From the NCBI GenBank assembly GCA_033558025.1, contig JAUCEF010000007.1, positions 1,550,001 through 1,614,000 of the forward strand: a DNA stretch of 64,000 bases, read 5' to 3'. Source of the stretch: Phytophthora sp. 'mugwort' (lineage: Eukaryota > Oomycota > Peronosporomycetes > Peronosporales > Peronosporaceae). The translations under genes were made by a program, and so were the position numbers. Below the pieces are notes generated by a model. The model was given only the letters and a program-made list of their open reading frames with translations. It was not told where the DNA came from and made no database searches. Below are positions 33,155-44,600 of this stretch, piece after piece (the first letter of the stretch is position 1; every line of letters begins with the position of its first letter).

Positions 33155-34620
33155 TCACAGATCGCTATTAGAGCGCAAAAACATCATCCTCTCAAAGTTC
33201 GACGGCAGCGTCGACGAACGCAACGAATTGAGTACCAATTTGCCACCCGAGAAAAGGTGTTCGCACGCATTGCTCATTGGTGACGCGAAGTCCAGTAGAT
33301 CGTCGTACTGCGCCGCGACACACGCTAAGAGGCGCTGCTTCTTCGCCTGCCACGGGATGGTCGATGCAAAAATCGACACGAGCGCGCGGGACTGGACTTG
33401 TCTCGCGTAGATCCACCTCAAATCCCTCGACTGCACGCTTCTCACTGGTAGTCGGAGGAAGATCGTTTTGAATCTTGACAACGATGGCTTCAAAAATCCG
33501 GGGAGTGGATAATATCTGCGCTCGGGATCAAGTAGGTAGCCATCACAGGAAACGTTTTAGTGCATGCGTCAAAAAGAGGGCGGGCGTCCTCCATCGTGCA
33601 CTTCTCAGCTTGCAACTTGACACAGACACTGTCAAGCTCTTTGAGCATGTCGACAACCGCGACGATGCGGCGACGAGCGTTGCCTCGTGGTACGAGTTCC
33701 TCCGCAGCACTGACAGTGAGAATGGCATTCCGAATCTTGACGTAGCGCTGGAGCATGGCGTAATTTAAAAAAAAAAATGGATGACCAACGAGTTGCATTG
33801 GACTTGATAGGCTTTAACAAAGTCACTCGAGCAAGTACGGCAGCGGTGTTGGGTTGACGAAGCTGAATCATCAAATTCTGGATCATGCCGATCTGATCCT
33901 AATAAACATATAGAAACCGATTAACTACGAGGTTAAATCGGTGACTGGAACAGTCCCCCAGTGGGATGTCAAGGTCTGATTGGTCGAACAATTGTCTTCA
34001 ATCAAAACGCGGATATTATCAAGCCCTTTGCCGTGCACACTCAGCACAGTGTCGATATGCTCACCGTGAGCATCGGCCGTTTGGCTGCCGTCCATCGGTG
34101 AAAGCGAGAGCAGCTGCTGGCACCGAACTCCGCTCACCACGTATACGCCAAAGATACCCAGAAAATGCAGGGAGTTGCACGTCCACCTATCGAACATCAA
34201 ACAGAACGAGTCCCCCATTTCGGTGGCGATCGTCCGACCGACCTTGCCGGCAACGAAACGCATATAGGCCTTCAACGTCCGCACAGCAATCGGCTTCAAC
34301 GCCACCACTTCGCGCGTCAGCTTGTTCTCGACTCAGTGACGGGCAGATTACGCTGGATAACCCAGCGCATCCACAAGTAGATGTTAAGGGGGACGTCGTC
34401 CACGAACCCGAACGTGTCCAGTGTCGACGTCGCCGCGGCCTGGAGCTGGTCATATTTTTCCGAGTAGCCCGCATGCTTGGCGCCAAAGTGCCTCATGAGG
34501 TTGCTGTAGCCCTTACCGGATGAATGCTAGTGGTTACAGCCGCAGTTCTTGCACTCGAAACGACCTTCAACGAGGTCGGCGAGAAGAATGCACTTAGCTG
34601 GCGCGACGACATTGGAGCGG
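33155..34620 (-). pseudogene. hAT-family transposase, decayed
   Basis: Reading from high to low coordinates: a BED-type zinc finger (FECKNCGC...GKGYSNLMRHFGAKH, 34560-34470) broken by a TAG after the second cysteine pair; a linker ending FVDDVPLNIYLWMRWVI; the RNase-H-like core start GDSFCLMFDRWTCNSLHFLG (34230) with a catalytic-type aspartate; LIEDNCSTNQTLT (33990); then SNATRWSS (33820); and the C-terminal hAT dimerisation segment CEHLFSGGKLVLNSLRSSTL (33265) ending at 33155. At least three frame changes divide these pieces. The order of domains is that of hAT transposases. Terminal repeats were not identified. Confidence 0.75.
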
Positions 34621-35055
34621 GGATGGGAGGAGCGTTGTTTCTTGACTGGGAGAGTTTGAAAATGAGGGATGAAGCTGGCACGAGCTGTTGCGGCTCGCAT
34701 TTTAAATGGTTGATGTGCCCCCACCCACGAACGGTTGGACCGAGAAAAATATAATCGTAGTTTTAAACATTTTGTATTAAGCTGAAATACATCCACTGCA
34801 ATAATAAATTCTTCCGTTAATACAATACCAGAGCTATTGGTATTATATTATTATGTCCAGGCCCTGCTGATTCATGTATTGATGACAGAAATGCCGCGGC
34901 TAACTCAAGCAGGACACACGTGGTTGTCGAGCACTTCCATCACCACTTTGCTCTGGCTGAGGTACTTTAATTATGAGTCCCCTTCTCGTTTGTTGCATCG
35001 CATCACGCATCGCGCGCTTCACCTCAGAGTACGGCATACGTTCATCATTGTGGCG

Positions 35056-35994
35056 CTACTGCCACTCGGAGTTCTTATTATGGAAGTATCTTGATGCTTT
35101 CCCCTCGAGAAAGTTGACGTTCAGTTTGTTGCTTCCAGAGGAGCCGTTTCTAGCTCCTCGGTCCGGATGGCGTGGTAAAGTTTTCGAAGCCAGGACCGAG
35201 TCTCGGGTAAACCTCGTTTTCCTTAAAGTTTGAGCATCACAGGCGGGCTTCTTCGGTGATGGAGGTGCTGTTTCCATGCTGGTGTCAGACACGGACGGGG
35301 TCCGAGATGCGCGAGCATCACAGCGAACTGCCTCTCCATTCTGCAGCTCAGTCTGCAGTTGAAGGATCAGCTGGAGTCAGCTGGGGGTGGTCATGTTGCT
35401 CCATGGTTACTTATATTCCAGATCGAAGTGTAAGACTTCGGAAAAGCCGAACACGTTTGATCGCTCTTCTTGCTCCCTAAAACGTCAGCAACTCGTACCT
35501 CCGTAGCGTCTTCAAAGTTGTCGCTTCGCGAGTCGTTAGAGTCTTCGCTGGCGTTTGAGCGGTGAGATGGACCAATAGCCTGAAGAGAGCACACTTAAAA
35601 GTGGACAAGGTGGCTCTTTCTTGGGGTGCGCCGCATCAGGTAGAATTTAGTAGAGGTAGATATGAAGGTTGGATCAGCTAGCTACGATCCATGACTAGTC
35701 TCGTAGGCATGGGTCGAGTCCTATCGACGTAGGCTTCAGAGTTATAGTCGTTGCTGTCGTCACGAGGATCCCAGGTCGTTTCTGTCGCCACTAGCTGCTC
35801 AGGCGGCCGCCACAATCTGCAACAATTTCCAGGCAGCGCGCGACGTAGTCCACTTGCCCTCACTTGCACTTCGGTTGAAGAAAAGAGCGGCATACACTCG
35901 TTGCGAATAGACCAGAGGCAATGGCGCCGATGATAACCGAGACTTTGGTCGGAATGCTACTCAGGAAGCTGTTTTGTAGCGACAAAGCACTCAT
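35056..35994 (-). CDS. Novel small membrane-anchored acidic protein (4 exons)
   Basis: Proposed exons 35994-35864, 35816-35696, 35579-35499 and 35370-35056 give 215 aa without a stop, and all phases agree. The protein opens MSALSLQNSFLSSIPTK and continues with a hydrophobic segment (VSVIIGAIASGLFATSVC) that looks like one membrane span or signal anchor. Next is a Ser/Asp/Glu-rich part (DDSNDYNSEAYVD; SNASEDSNDSRSDNFEDATE), a short heptad-like stretch (LILQLQTELQ) and a basic, Ser-rich tail (PPSPKKPACDAQ). I recognise no family. The donor of exon 2 (GTCATGG) is poor; if exon 2 reads on instead, the protein ends as 89 aa at 35678. The first intron is only 47 nt. An initiator-like site 26 nt upstream supports the start. 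It is divergent from the STRIP-like gene, 160 bp away. Confidence 0.45.
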
Positions 35995-36011
35995 GACAGC
36001 GAGGCTGAGGC

Positions 36012-36025
36012 TGCAGGAGTGATCT
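36012..36025 (-). promoter_or_regulatory. Initiator-like site of the small membrane-protein gene
   Basis: The minus strand reads AGATCACTCCTGC, fitting the oomycete initiator core TCAYTYY with +1 A at 36020. This leaves a leader of about 25 nt to the ATG at 35994. Confidence 0.4.
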
Positions 36026-36153
36026 GCGATCTTCGCGGTTGAAGTTACCTTTGTGTACGCACACATGAGTTGTCACGTCATTGAAATGACCCCCTCCCAA
36101 TTATCGAATAGTGACAGTCAAGGGGAAAACTGTCGTTCAACCGAAGCGCCTAC

Positions 36154-38449
36154 ATGGAGAAGGACGAGCTGCTCAAGGAGCTGTCGCTCCAGGAGAAGCT
36201 GGCCTATTTCTACTGCTCGTACGTACACGAGGAGGCAATAGATCCGGAAGTGGATGGCGACGCTGTGCGGCGTTGGGAGAAGATCATGGCCTCGCGCCGT
36301 AAGTCCCGCGAGCGCGTATGCATCCTACTGAACCAGATGGAGAACACATCGGCAGCAAATGTGCGCACACTAGACAAGAGCTACCGCGCCAAACGCGAGC
36401 TGCTACTGCTTTCCGAGGGCACACTGCGCACAGCGGCCAGCAGCGGCGTGTCTTCCTCGTCCGGCCGTGTGGGCGTCCTGGCCCAGACAGAGGTCGCTAA
36501 GACAAACAATGAGCTGCTACAGGAGTGCGGCGCCCTTGCGGTGTTTACGGAGCGTTTGCAGCGGTCGATCCACGCGTTTCGAGGCCTGAACTTCCAGCAC
36601 TTGGACCTGGACCAGGTGGACACCCTCATCAGCGACCTGCAGCAGGACATGGTGCTCGTATACCTGCTGATTGCGTTTAACGCGCATAAGAAGAACGCCG
36701 TGTTCGACCGCCAGCTCATGATGATCGGCATCATGGGTCCGTCGTACTCGCTGGTGTCCATTCTGGACTGCCTCAGCCAGCTTAACGTGCTGCCGGGCTT
36801 TCCCATAAAGAGGCTACTGCTGCTCTTCTTCGAGTGGTTCTCTGCTGTCATGGGCGGCTTTGATGAACTGAACTCTCTCAAGCGGCTACGTCGCGAACGG
36901 AGTGACATTGACCCGTCGATTTTGAGGGATGATTCGGAAGGTGTGCTGCACTGCAAGACTTTTAAGCCGTACTACGACACAATTCAGCTGGACACGCAGG
37001 ACCCGTATTATTTGCAGAAGAAGAAGTTTGCGAAGAAGCGCGAGGTGATCCACAACAAGTACCTGCACAGGGCCAACTATGAGCTAAAGTGTCAGCAGTC
37101 TAGTGATACCGATCTTGCTGTGAGGCCTCTCAACATGCTCGATGACGAGTGGGAAGAGCGTGTGGAAACACTTTACCAGCTCTTCTTACCTTGCATGCGC
37201 GACTACACAACCTTCTTGGGAAATCTTGTGACTCTGAGTTGCGGCAGCGCACTCAACGCACGCGATAAGAAGACTTTTTATTCCCGACGACCCTCGGGTG
37301 CTGACCAATACGGTATGACGGATTTCTCTGCTCCTGGCGGCGAGAACAGCAACGACAATCAGTTCTGGAAGTGGATTCTTCGCGAGAAGGCTATCGTCCT
37401 CGATGTGTCAAATCTGATTATCTTGCTGATTTACAAGCACCTCCGTGCAAGTCACGCGTGCAAGGCGGAGTATTTCATGCAATTTTTCTTGGAAGCCAAT
37501 GTGCTGGCGACACTGACAAAATTCATGAACAAAGATATTGGCACGTATCTTCAGGTTTCTCGCCAAGACTCCGATGAAACCAAGACGGGGTTTTATGCGC
37601 TTGAAAAGGAGTTGGACAAGCGCACGATCCGCTTCGAGGAAGATATGAACGAGTACTCCATCCAGCCTACTAGGACGATCACGAGCATTTTGAGGATTTT
37701 GCAGAAGCTGACCAAGAGGAAACCCAACATCATTAGGAATGCTCTCTGCCGAGGACAAACGATTGTGTGGCTAAAGGTACGTTGGAATTGTCTTCCACTA
37801 CAATATCCAATATTTCCCTTTACTGACTGCTTTGCGTGTTTTCTTGTTCGTGTGTGCAGCGTGTTGTAGCTTTGCAGATCCCGTTGCCGCGCTTGTATGC
37901 TCTAAAATTGGTGAAATCTCAAGCTAAATATTTGGGACACCAGGTTTGTTTGTTAATAAACAATTTTGTGTTGGTTTGCTCGAAATGCAGACCATTCAGT
38001 GACTTTTTGTATTGTTTTGCTGTGTCCAGTGGATTAAGAAGTACACATGTTTCAGCTTGCTCACTGAGGTGTATCTTTATGTACGACCGGAACTCGATGA
38101 TGGCTGGTTGCACTACGAAGACGATGACTTAAACAAGCCTCCATCACAAGATTCCGTCGAGAGAATCATTTTTGGCGAGATGCAAGCATACCACCACAAG
38201 CACTACTTTGATTCTCCATTTGGTGGCGGTAAACCGCTTCCTGGTGGGGCTTCGATGATTTGCGAAGACCGTAAGGAGCTCGACTCCGATTTGTTCATCC
38301 CCGATGGAGGGCGCTTGGTGAAGATGTACGGCGCCATTAAGCTGGACCCTGTCAACTTCTGCAAGCAGTATGAGAAGTGGCTCGACGCGGAGAACCTCAA
38401 GCATGACGCTATGGCCGATTCGGCGGCACTTCCGATTTTATTCGATTGA
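36154..38449 (+). CDS. STRIP/Far11-like STRIPAK complex subunit
   Basis: Three exons, 36154-37776, 37860-37943 and 38030-38449, give 708 aa; introns are 83 and 86 nt with GT-AG ends. The N-terminal half resembles the N1221 region (PIKRLLLLFFEWFSAVMGG, then LKRLRRERSD). The C-terminal half carries the most typical STRIP segment: IPLPRLYALKLVKSQAKYLG, then HQWIKKYTCFSLLTEVYLYV and DGWLHYEDDD. STRIP proteins (human STRIP1/2, yeast Far11) are scaffolds of the striatin-PP2A-kinase complex that governs cell polarity, cytoskeleton and Hippo-type signalling. The protein is somewhat shorter than human STRIP1 (about 840 aa). The ATG at 36154 follows an upstream region without an obvious initiator. Convergent with the acetyltransferase gene, 164 bp apart. 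Confidence 0.75.
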
Positions 38450-38484
38450 GGAAGGAGAATTCGTGTGCATTTCATGCATGTTCA

Positions 38485-38490
38485 AATAAA
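38485..38490 (+). terminator. Possible AATAAA polyadenylation signal
   Basis: AATAAA lies 36 nt after the stop codon of the STRIP-like gene, in the short gap before the convergent neighbour. Confidence 0.45.
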
Positions 38491-38613
38491 GTGGTCTAGA
38501 TGTATAGACGATATCGATTCCCATTTATTTTCTTTTTCTTCTTGTACACATGAAGATCTCGGAGAATAGCGACGCAATTGATCTGGACTTGCTTGTGAAG
38601 TGACGATGTGCGT

Positions 38614-41579
38614 TCATAGAGCAGAGCGCTGCGCCAAAGAGATCCGGTAGACGAGCATTATAGTCGAGTACTTTGCACGTCGGAAGCTGTCGAACTGGTA
38701 GTGATGCTCTTCACAATTCTTTAGCATGCTGGGACGGTAATCGAGGAACGGGCACGACATCTCCGTCTCCTCCATCTTGCTATTGTTGTAGGCCTCCGCA
38801 AAGTTGGGCGGGGACACTTTAGTAAGCGTCTCATCCTGTCCAGCAACTCTAGAGACCGCTTCTGTCGCTGCACCCTGGCACTTGGAGCAGTAGTATTTGT
38901 CTATAGTATCTACACTGCTCGCTCGCCAGTAAGCAGTATTAACTATTACCTGCTTACAGGCGGTGCACGTTGGTTGCAAGGCGATCACAAACAGCGATTC
39001 GCGAGCCGACTTTACCGATTCGCTGACTCGCTTGCGGAACTTTGCACTGCACTCGCTCGCAGTATCTGCTTCTTTTCTACCTCTCTTTGGAGGCGACGCG
39101 GCAACTCGCTCGGCTTCACAGGGCCAGTAGTCGCCGTCAAAGTATGGAGGAAGCTGCGTGTCTAGGGTATTCTCCAGAAGCTCGAACTCGCGAGCATACA
39201 AGTCGTCGCAAGCAAACACGACGCCAAGCTCTTTTGCCTTTTTGGTCATGCTCAGATACCACTGAAGAAGGCGCTCTTTGCCAGGGTTCTTCTGAAAAGA
39301 AGGGTGGCACCAATAAATAAAATCGCCTCCACGCGTGGTAGGGCATGCCCAAATATGCGCGCTTTCATACCCGTTGGCTTTGCAAGAAGCCAGGTATGAA
39401 ATAAGGATTTGGTGGAACAAGCTTGTACGCGCATGGCGCGGGCGCATGTACACCAGACTATCAAGGTACGCAATGTACGTCCGGTTGCGGTTGGCGGGCA
39501 ACTGGCAGTGCTTATCATATTCCTGAACATACCTGGGGAACATCAAGAAACAAAGTCAACTTCCTATCATTTTTAAAATGTATAGCAAAACAAATGTAAC
39601 ACACTTACATAGAAAAGATGCAGACTTCAACGCCGTTGATCATCTGGAAGACGAAGATGACTTTGGAGGTGTAGGCGATGGTTTGTGGGTACTGCTCATC
39701 GTAACACCAGCTACGTTAGACGGCAAGGGGTCATTCAACCGCTTGACAATGCTGAACTTACCTCTTGTGAGGCAGACCGAAAGTTCTCGCGGACAACTGA
39801 GCTCACGTGACACGAGCTCTTAATTGAGGACACCACTTTTACAACAATGGACTGCGCCGCTTCATGCTCACCCAGATCCTCCAAATGTTGTTGCACCCAC
39901 TTCTGCATAAACCGCGACAAGTCACACGACTGCAGGTCTTGGCTTTTCACGAAGCCCGACATGGTGCAGGCATCCACGGCATCCAGATCTACTCGCGTCA
40001 AATAATCAAACACCTTTTCTTCAATCTCCTCATCAAACCCGAGCGCTCGTGTAAAATCTTTACCGTATCGTCTGCTCTTTAGCGCAGGACTATGAGACCT
40101 CAATAAATCTTTCTCCACTTTCACCGGGAAATCCTCAACGGATATTTCAATCGGAGACATGCCCATCTCGTCATTCTTCTCTTCGGCATCAAGCTTCTCG
40201 AGGCGACACAACGGACATGTGTACATCACTTCTTCCTCTACGTCAGCGTTCTCGCAAGCGTTGAACAGCGCACAGATCTGGTGCACCCATCCGTTGCACT
40301 GGTCGCACTGAACCCACGGCTCCGTAAGTTCATCCATAAATTTAGCCTTGAGCAATGCAACCTTTAACATTTCGTACTCCGTCACGACTGGCGTGGTGGC
40401 TTCCTGGGCCGCAGTCGAAGATGGAGCCGCCTTTAGAGTTAAAATCTTGGGCAGTGATGTAAAACACTTGGAACACCAATAATATCTTCCATCGGGAGTC
40501 TTATAGTACACTGCATGCCGTTTAATGCGCTGGCGGCACGCGCCCGAGCACATGACGAGGGGCGGCTCGAAGTTAATGCATTTTTCGTTGCAGATGCCGC
40601 ACACATTGTCGAGGCAGAACGGGCACGAGTGTTCGTGACGGCGCTTGGCCATCGCCTCCGCCTTGACCTTGTACTTGGCGTATTCCGTTTCGAACTCCTT
40701 GAGTAGCATAGCCGCCGACTCGTGGACGATGTGTCCCGGCGGGTTGAACAGACATGCGTTGCTAAATACGAGCCGGATGTCGTGCGCGCACTCGTCATCT
40801 GTCGCGTACTCGAGGTCGAGGCACTTTTTCTTGACGATGGCTAGGTCCATGGGGTGCTTAACCACCTCGAAGTAGTGGGGGATGTTCCACGCTACCGGAT
40901 CCACCCGCACGTTAAAAAAGCCGTGGTTCCCCTTGTGAAACATGAGCTTGGACACGATGGCAAGCAGCGGTCGCAGGAACTGCTCACGCCGTACGTCGCG
41001 CAGATGTTGTCGTATCTGCTCGGACGACGCGGCGTTCAGCGGCGACAGCGCCGCGCTGTGACTGTTGCTGCGCACAGCGGGACGCCGTTGTCTGCAGACC
41101 ACCACGGTCTCCGCATTTTCTACTCGTGCATTCTGTTTAGCAGACGCGCGCTGCTCCAGATCCTCCTCCATCCCGAGCTTAAGTTTTTTGTCGCATGGCG
41201 CGCGGGTCGGCGCGTCCCCCAACGCGCGCTTTAGGCCGCGCGGTGGCGCCCTGTTGTCTACGGGGGCGCGCGAGGCCAGGCCCCCGCCGCTCGGCTCCAG
41301 CGTGGGCGCGGCAGCTGGGAAAGATTTCCCGCGCTCGTGCGACAAAGCTCGATTGTCGTTCAAACCCATGGGGCGGTCGCCGAGTAGGAATGTTGGTTTT
41401 ATCTCGTTGTTTGTATGTCGCAGCACTGGACTGCACTTGCTGCGGTGGGTTGGCATCCAAATGTGAGGCCTGCAGCGACGAGATCGGATGGCGCGGGAAA
41501 AAGCAAGAACCAATAGAGTGCCCAAGTCAAAACAGGGGGGTGAAACCGATTTTTCTCGAAGAAGATCGTGCTGCGCCAT
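38614..41579 (-). CDS. CBP/p300-type histone acetyltransferase with bromodomain
   Basis: Three exons, 41579-39762, 39691-39609 and 39532-38614, give 939 aa; introns are 70 and 76 nt. Residues about 190-295 are a bromodomain (FFNVRVDPVAWNIPHYFEVV, HPMDLAIVKKK, NACLFNPPG). Cysteine-rich RING/PHD-like segments follow (CGICNEKC...YYWCSKC; WVQCDQCNGWVHQICALF). The KAT11 acetyltransferase fold comes next: VIFVFQMINGVEVCIFSMYV, RTYIAYLDSLVYMRP, IWACPTTRGGDFIYWCHP, PYFDGDYWP. It transfers acetyl groups to histones and other nuclear proteins. After the HAT domain there is only a C-x2-C...C-x2-C stretch and a tail; no TAZ domains are seen at either end. The start is uncertain: the in-frame ATG at 41369 (MGLNDNRALSH, 869 aa) is a conservative alternative. 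I prefer 41579 (MAQHDLL) because of its ATG context and an initiator 25 nt upstream. Confidence 0.85.
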
Positions 41580-41594
41580 GATTGGCTGGAACCC

Positions 41595-41608
41595 AACTGC
41601 AAATGAAC
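41595..41608 (-). promoter_or_regulatory. Initiator-like site of the acetyltransferase gene
   Basis: The minus strand reads CGTTCATTTGCAGTTG, an initiator core (TTCATTTG, A at 41604) followed by a flanking-promoter-like CAGTTG. CCAAT words on the same strand (GCCAATCA) lie near 41583 and 41705. Confidence 0.4.
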
Positions 41609-41639
41609 GAAACCAACTGAGCGAGTTTTGGAGGAGCAT

Positions 41640-41952
41640 ACAAAGGACAAGTCAAATGCTCTATGGCGCCAAAGGTGTCAAACGCGCGGTTGGCAGTCGC
41701 TGATTGGCAACAGCGGCAACATTTAAAGATTCGTTTTTTTGACTCGCATCAATGTTATATTACAGAAAACCCTGGCCAACTTAATAGCATCGGTGGACGC
41801 ACTTCCTATTAAGTATAAAAGGGTGATTAGACAAAAGAAGGAGCGCCACAGCACCCGATCGTTTGAGGAAGCCAGCTGTCGCCGGAGATACATTTGGCAT
41901 TGTTCGAGGTACTTTAACAATGCCATAACGACCAAAACAGCTTGGCAACCAC
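41640..41952. other. Spacer, no gene seen
   Basis: Sequence between the acetyltransferase promoter and the Tigger remnant; only short frames without domains. It probably includes upstream regulatory DNA of the acetyltransferase gene. Confidence 0.4.
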
Positions 41953-42440
41953 ATGTACGTGGAGAAGCGAAAAATCTGCGAATGGTATGGCAAGAACTCG
42001 TATATTTCCCGGCAAGAGTTAGCAGAGAAAGTCAAGCGCGAGTTCAATCTGCTCAAGGCTCCGTAGCAAGGCACGATCTCTAATATATTGCGCGAGAGGG
42101 ACAAATTCCTGATGGTGAGGGCCGAGGGACTCTTGCGCAAATGTGCACGTGTCCTGGTACACTCTGCTGTGGACGACGCGCGTGTGAATTAGATTCTGCA
42201 GCGCCAAGCCAAACGGATTAGCCTAACCGGGGATGTAGTAAAAGAGAAAGGTCTTCGTATAGAACTGTTGCTTGAGACGCCGGATGATCAACGGCTAAAG
42301 CTTTCTAACGGCTGGCTGCATGGCTTTCAAGAGCGATACGGCTTTCGGGGCTTCAAAATACATGGCGAGAGCGTAGATAGCTGCGGCATACGAAAACAGC
42401 ACGCCGCAGTCCTCCGTAGCCACGTCCGTTGAAATTGGTA
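41953..42440 (+). pseudogene. Tigger/pogo transposase N-terminal remnant
   Basis: From ATG 41953 (MYVEKRKICEWYG) the plus strand encodes the paired helix-turn-helix DNA-binding half of a CENP-B/Tigger transposase: SYISRQELAEKVKREFNLL, GTISNILRERDKFL, then LKLSNGWLHGFQERYGFRG. In-frame stops occur near 42064 and 42190. The DDE catalytic half is missing. Downstream, to 42926, a Ser/Asp/Thr-rich stretch in another frame (SESESASDSTSTSESSTSE) follows, without a recognised domain. This is not the same copy type as the full element at 59-1687. A truncated, dead element. Confidence 0.65.
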
Positions 42441-42926
42441 GTAGCTGCACTAGCAACGTGACCACACCCTCGGTGACGTCTCGGCCACATCGTCCACCTC
42501 GCCGTCGAACGGATCGGCGGCCAACGACGCCCCGTCAAGCAGCACCATGACGACGGCGACGGACGCCTCCTCATCATCTCGATCTCCTTGCTCCTATCCC
42601 CGTCACGAACCTCCGAGTCTGAGTCGGCCAGCGACTCAACCTCGACGTCCGAATCGAGCACGTCGGAGGACGAGGCCACGGCACAAGCAGCTCCGGCTCC
42701 AAGTCTGACTCAGGCCATACGGGTGATTCGGGCGGCGCCATCACTTCGCGTTCCGGGTCGATGCTCTCCAGCTCGTCGGACGCCATGCCTCAGTGATGAC
42801 AATCGTGGACTCCGTCGACGCGGCTGTCGTTGCCAACGCCTACTTCCTGTAGCTTTGTGCTTTGCTAAGCGTGCGTCTGCGCTGAGCAAGTATGAAAACT
42901 GTGAATTTTACATAGCAAATGTATGA

Positions 42927-43369
42927 GAAAATTCTAATCGAGCATTAAGTATGAAATTTGGTTAATATTAATTAAGCCCATAGATAAGCCTGACAACGGA
43001 GTTGGTGGATCGAGAAGTGATTAAGTACACCCGTTTATTAGATATGTCAGGTACTAATTTGGTCAGGTTCACTCTGTCTGTAGTTCAAAATCAGTATGGA
43101 CCTATGATCACAGAGAGGCAACACGTACGACGGAAGGGCACACACAAAGAAAAGCACAGGGCAAAGGCTTAGTAAGACGCGACACGCTTGCAACATCATT
43201 TCTTGTTCACGACATACTTAATTCCTAATACACTGTCAGTGCGCGAAAAGACCACTGAACTCAGCGGATGCACCGACGCAGCCGTTGCTCAAGGCTTGTA
43301 GCCACTACAGCTGCGTCTCCTCATCGGGGCTTCTCGACCCAAACGAGTCATCGCCGCGGGTGTGGTTGC
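42927..43369. other. AT-rich spacer
   Basis: AT-rich with no reading frame of note; it may contain the 3' part of the PIF-like element described next. Confidence 0.35.
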
Positions 43370-44600
43370 TCATAGCTAGACGCGCAGCACGGTTCTCCTT
43401 GTAAGCTCTGCGCTTTTCTGCTTCGCGCTCCATTGCTGATTGTCCGATAGCACAAAGGCAAGCCTCGTAGCGGCGGAAATCATCGCCTTCTCCGGTCCGG
43501 AGAGAGCGGAGACGTACGTGAGCGTTGGTGAGTGCAAGGCATGTGTGGAAGAACAGGTCGTAGGAGTTCTCGTCCCAGCGTCATCTGTCGACGCACACGG
43601 CCCACAACGTCTGTGAAGTCCGAACTAGTTATCTACTAGTGCCCTGTCGCGCGAGATCCGGTCGTACTGGCGCGCGTCCTCCGGGCGTCAGCGGCTGATG
43701 GCGGCTTGGCCCTTAGAGTGGACGGCGTGGAAGTCAGGGCCGAGTCCTTGGAAACCTTTGTCAGTAAGTACAGCCCAGTCGCTCGAATAGACGTCAGCCA
43801 CAGGGCCGTCGTCAGGAAGCCGAGTCCAAGCGCTTCTTAAGCGCGGTCACCTGAAAAGCGTTTTTTTTTTGCAGAACATAGTGATATCCGGTACGCTGCC
43901 TCTAACGTGAAACGTGCAGTTGAGCACCAGGCCCGATGGTAGGACAGGCACTTCGACATTATAACCGTACAAATAACCCTTACCGCTGAAGTAAGAGATA
44001 AATTCATTGTGATTTCCGATTCGCCTGCCGGAAAGTCACGTCCGTCGCATGTCTAGTGCACGGGAAGTACTTAACGACTTGTCGCTCAGTATGAGCTTCG
44101 ATATCGTTGCATTTTCCGCCATTCCGTCCACGAAGATGTCGTACATGTGTGGCCCCACCACAGCGAGAAATTGGCGGACCATTTCGTGAAATGTAGCGGG
44201 CTGCATGCGAAAGATGTGTGCGACGATGTCCCATTTTCCACAGTGCTTCTAAGTGCACACATGCCCATGAAAAACACATCTTTTGCTGAGCTTGAGCACT
44301 GCTTGCCACGATCAACGTGCCGTTCGAATGCTGAACGGCGTAACTCACAATGCTGCTCCTCAAGTTGCTGAACTCGCGCGGGGCGAAGTTGGTGAGCCTT
44401 CTACGCGCAAACACAAGGCGTAGCGCGGGGAGGGGGTTCGCCGTCCGAGGCGTCGAGGACATTCGAAAGAGAAGTACGAGCGATCTTCGCCTTTCGTTGT
44501 GCATCTTGCTCGAAGAGTGCAGCTGACGAGGGGCGGACTGCGCCACTGACGGCTCACGTGCGGTACGTTTGGGGTTGCTTGTGGGTATGTGGGGTGGGGC
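43370..44600 (-). pseudogene. PIF/Harbinger-like (DDE_4) transposase remnant
   Basis: Minus-strand fragments in three frames resemble the DDE transposases common in Phytophthora: MVRQFLAVVG-type sequence around 44160, the ATDVTFRQANR segment at 44040 (relatives have YATDVTFQ), and a C-terminal piece LTNAHVRLRSLRTGEGDDF, then EREAEKRRAYKENRAARLAM near 43520-43380. Stops and frameshifts are frequent. The assignment to PIF/Harbinger is tentative; the general DDE nature is firmer. Confidence 0.45.

Noticed and set aside
35300..35600. Independent small gene at the weak exon 3-4 position
   Set aside because: No start codon or promoter of its own, while its splice acceptor and phase fit the upstream exons of the small membrane-protein gene.
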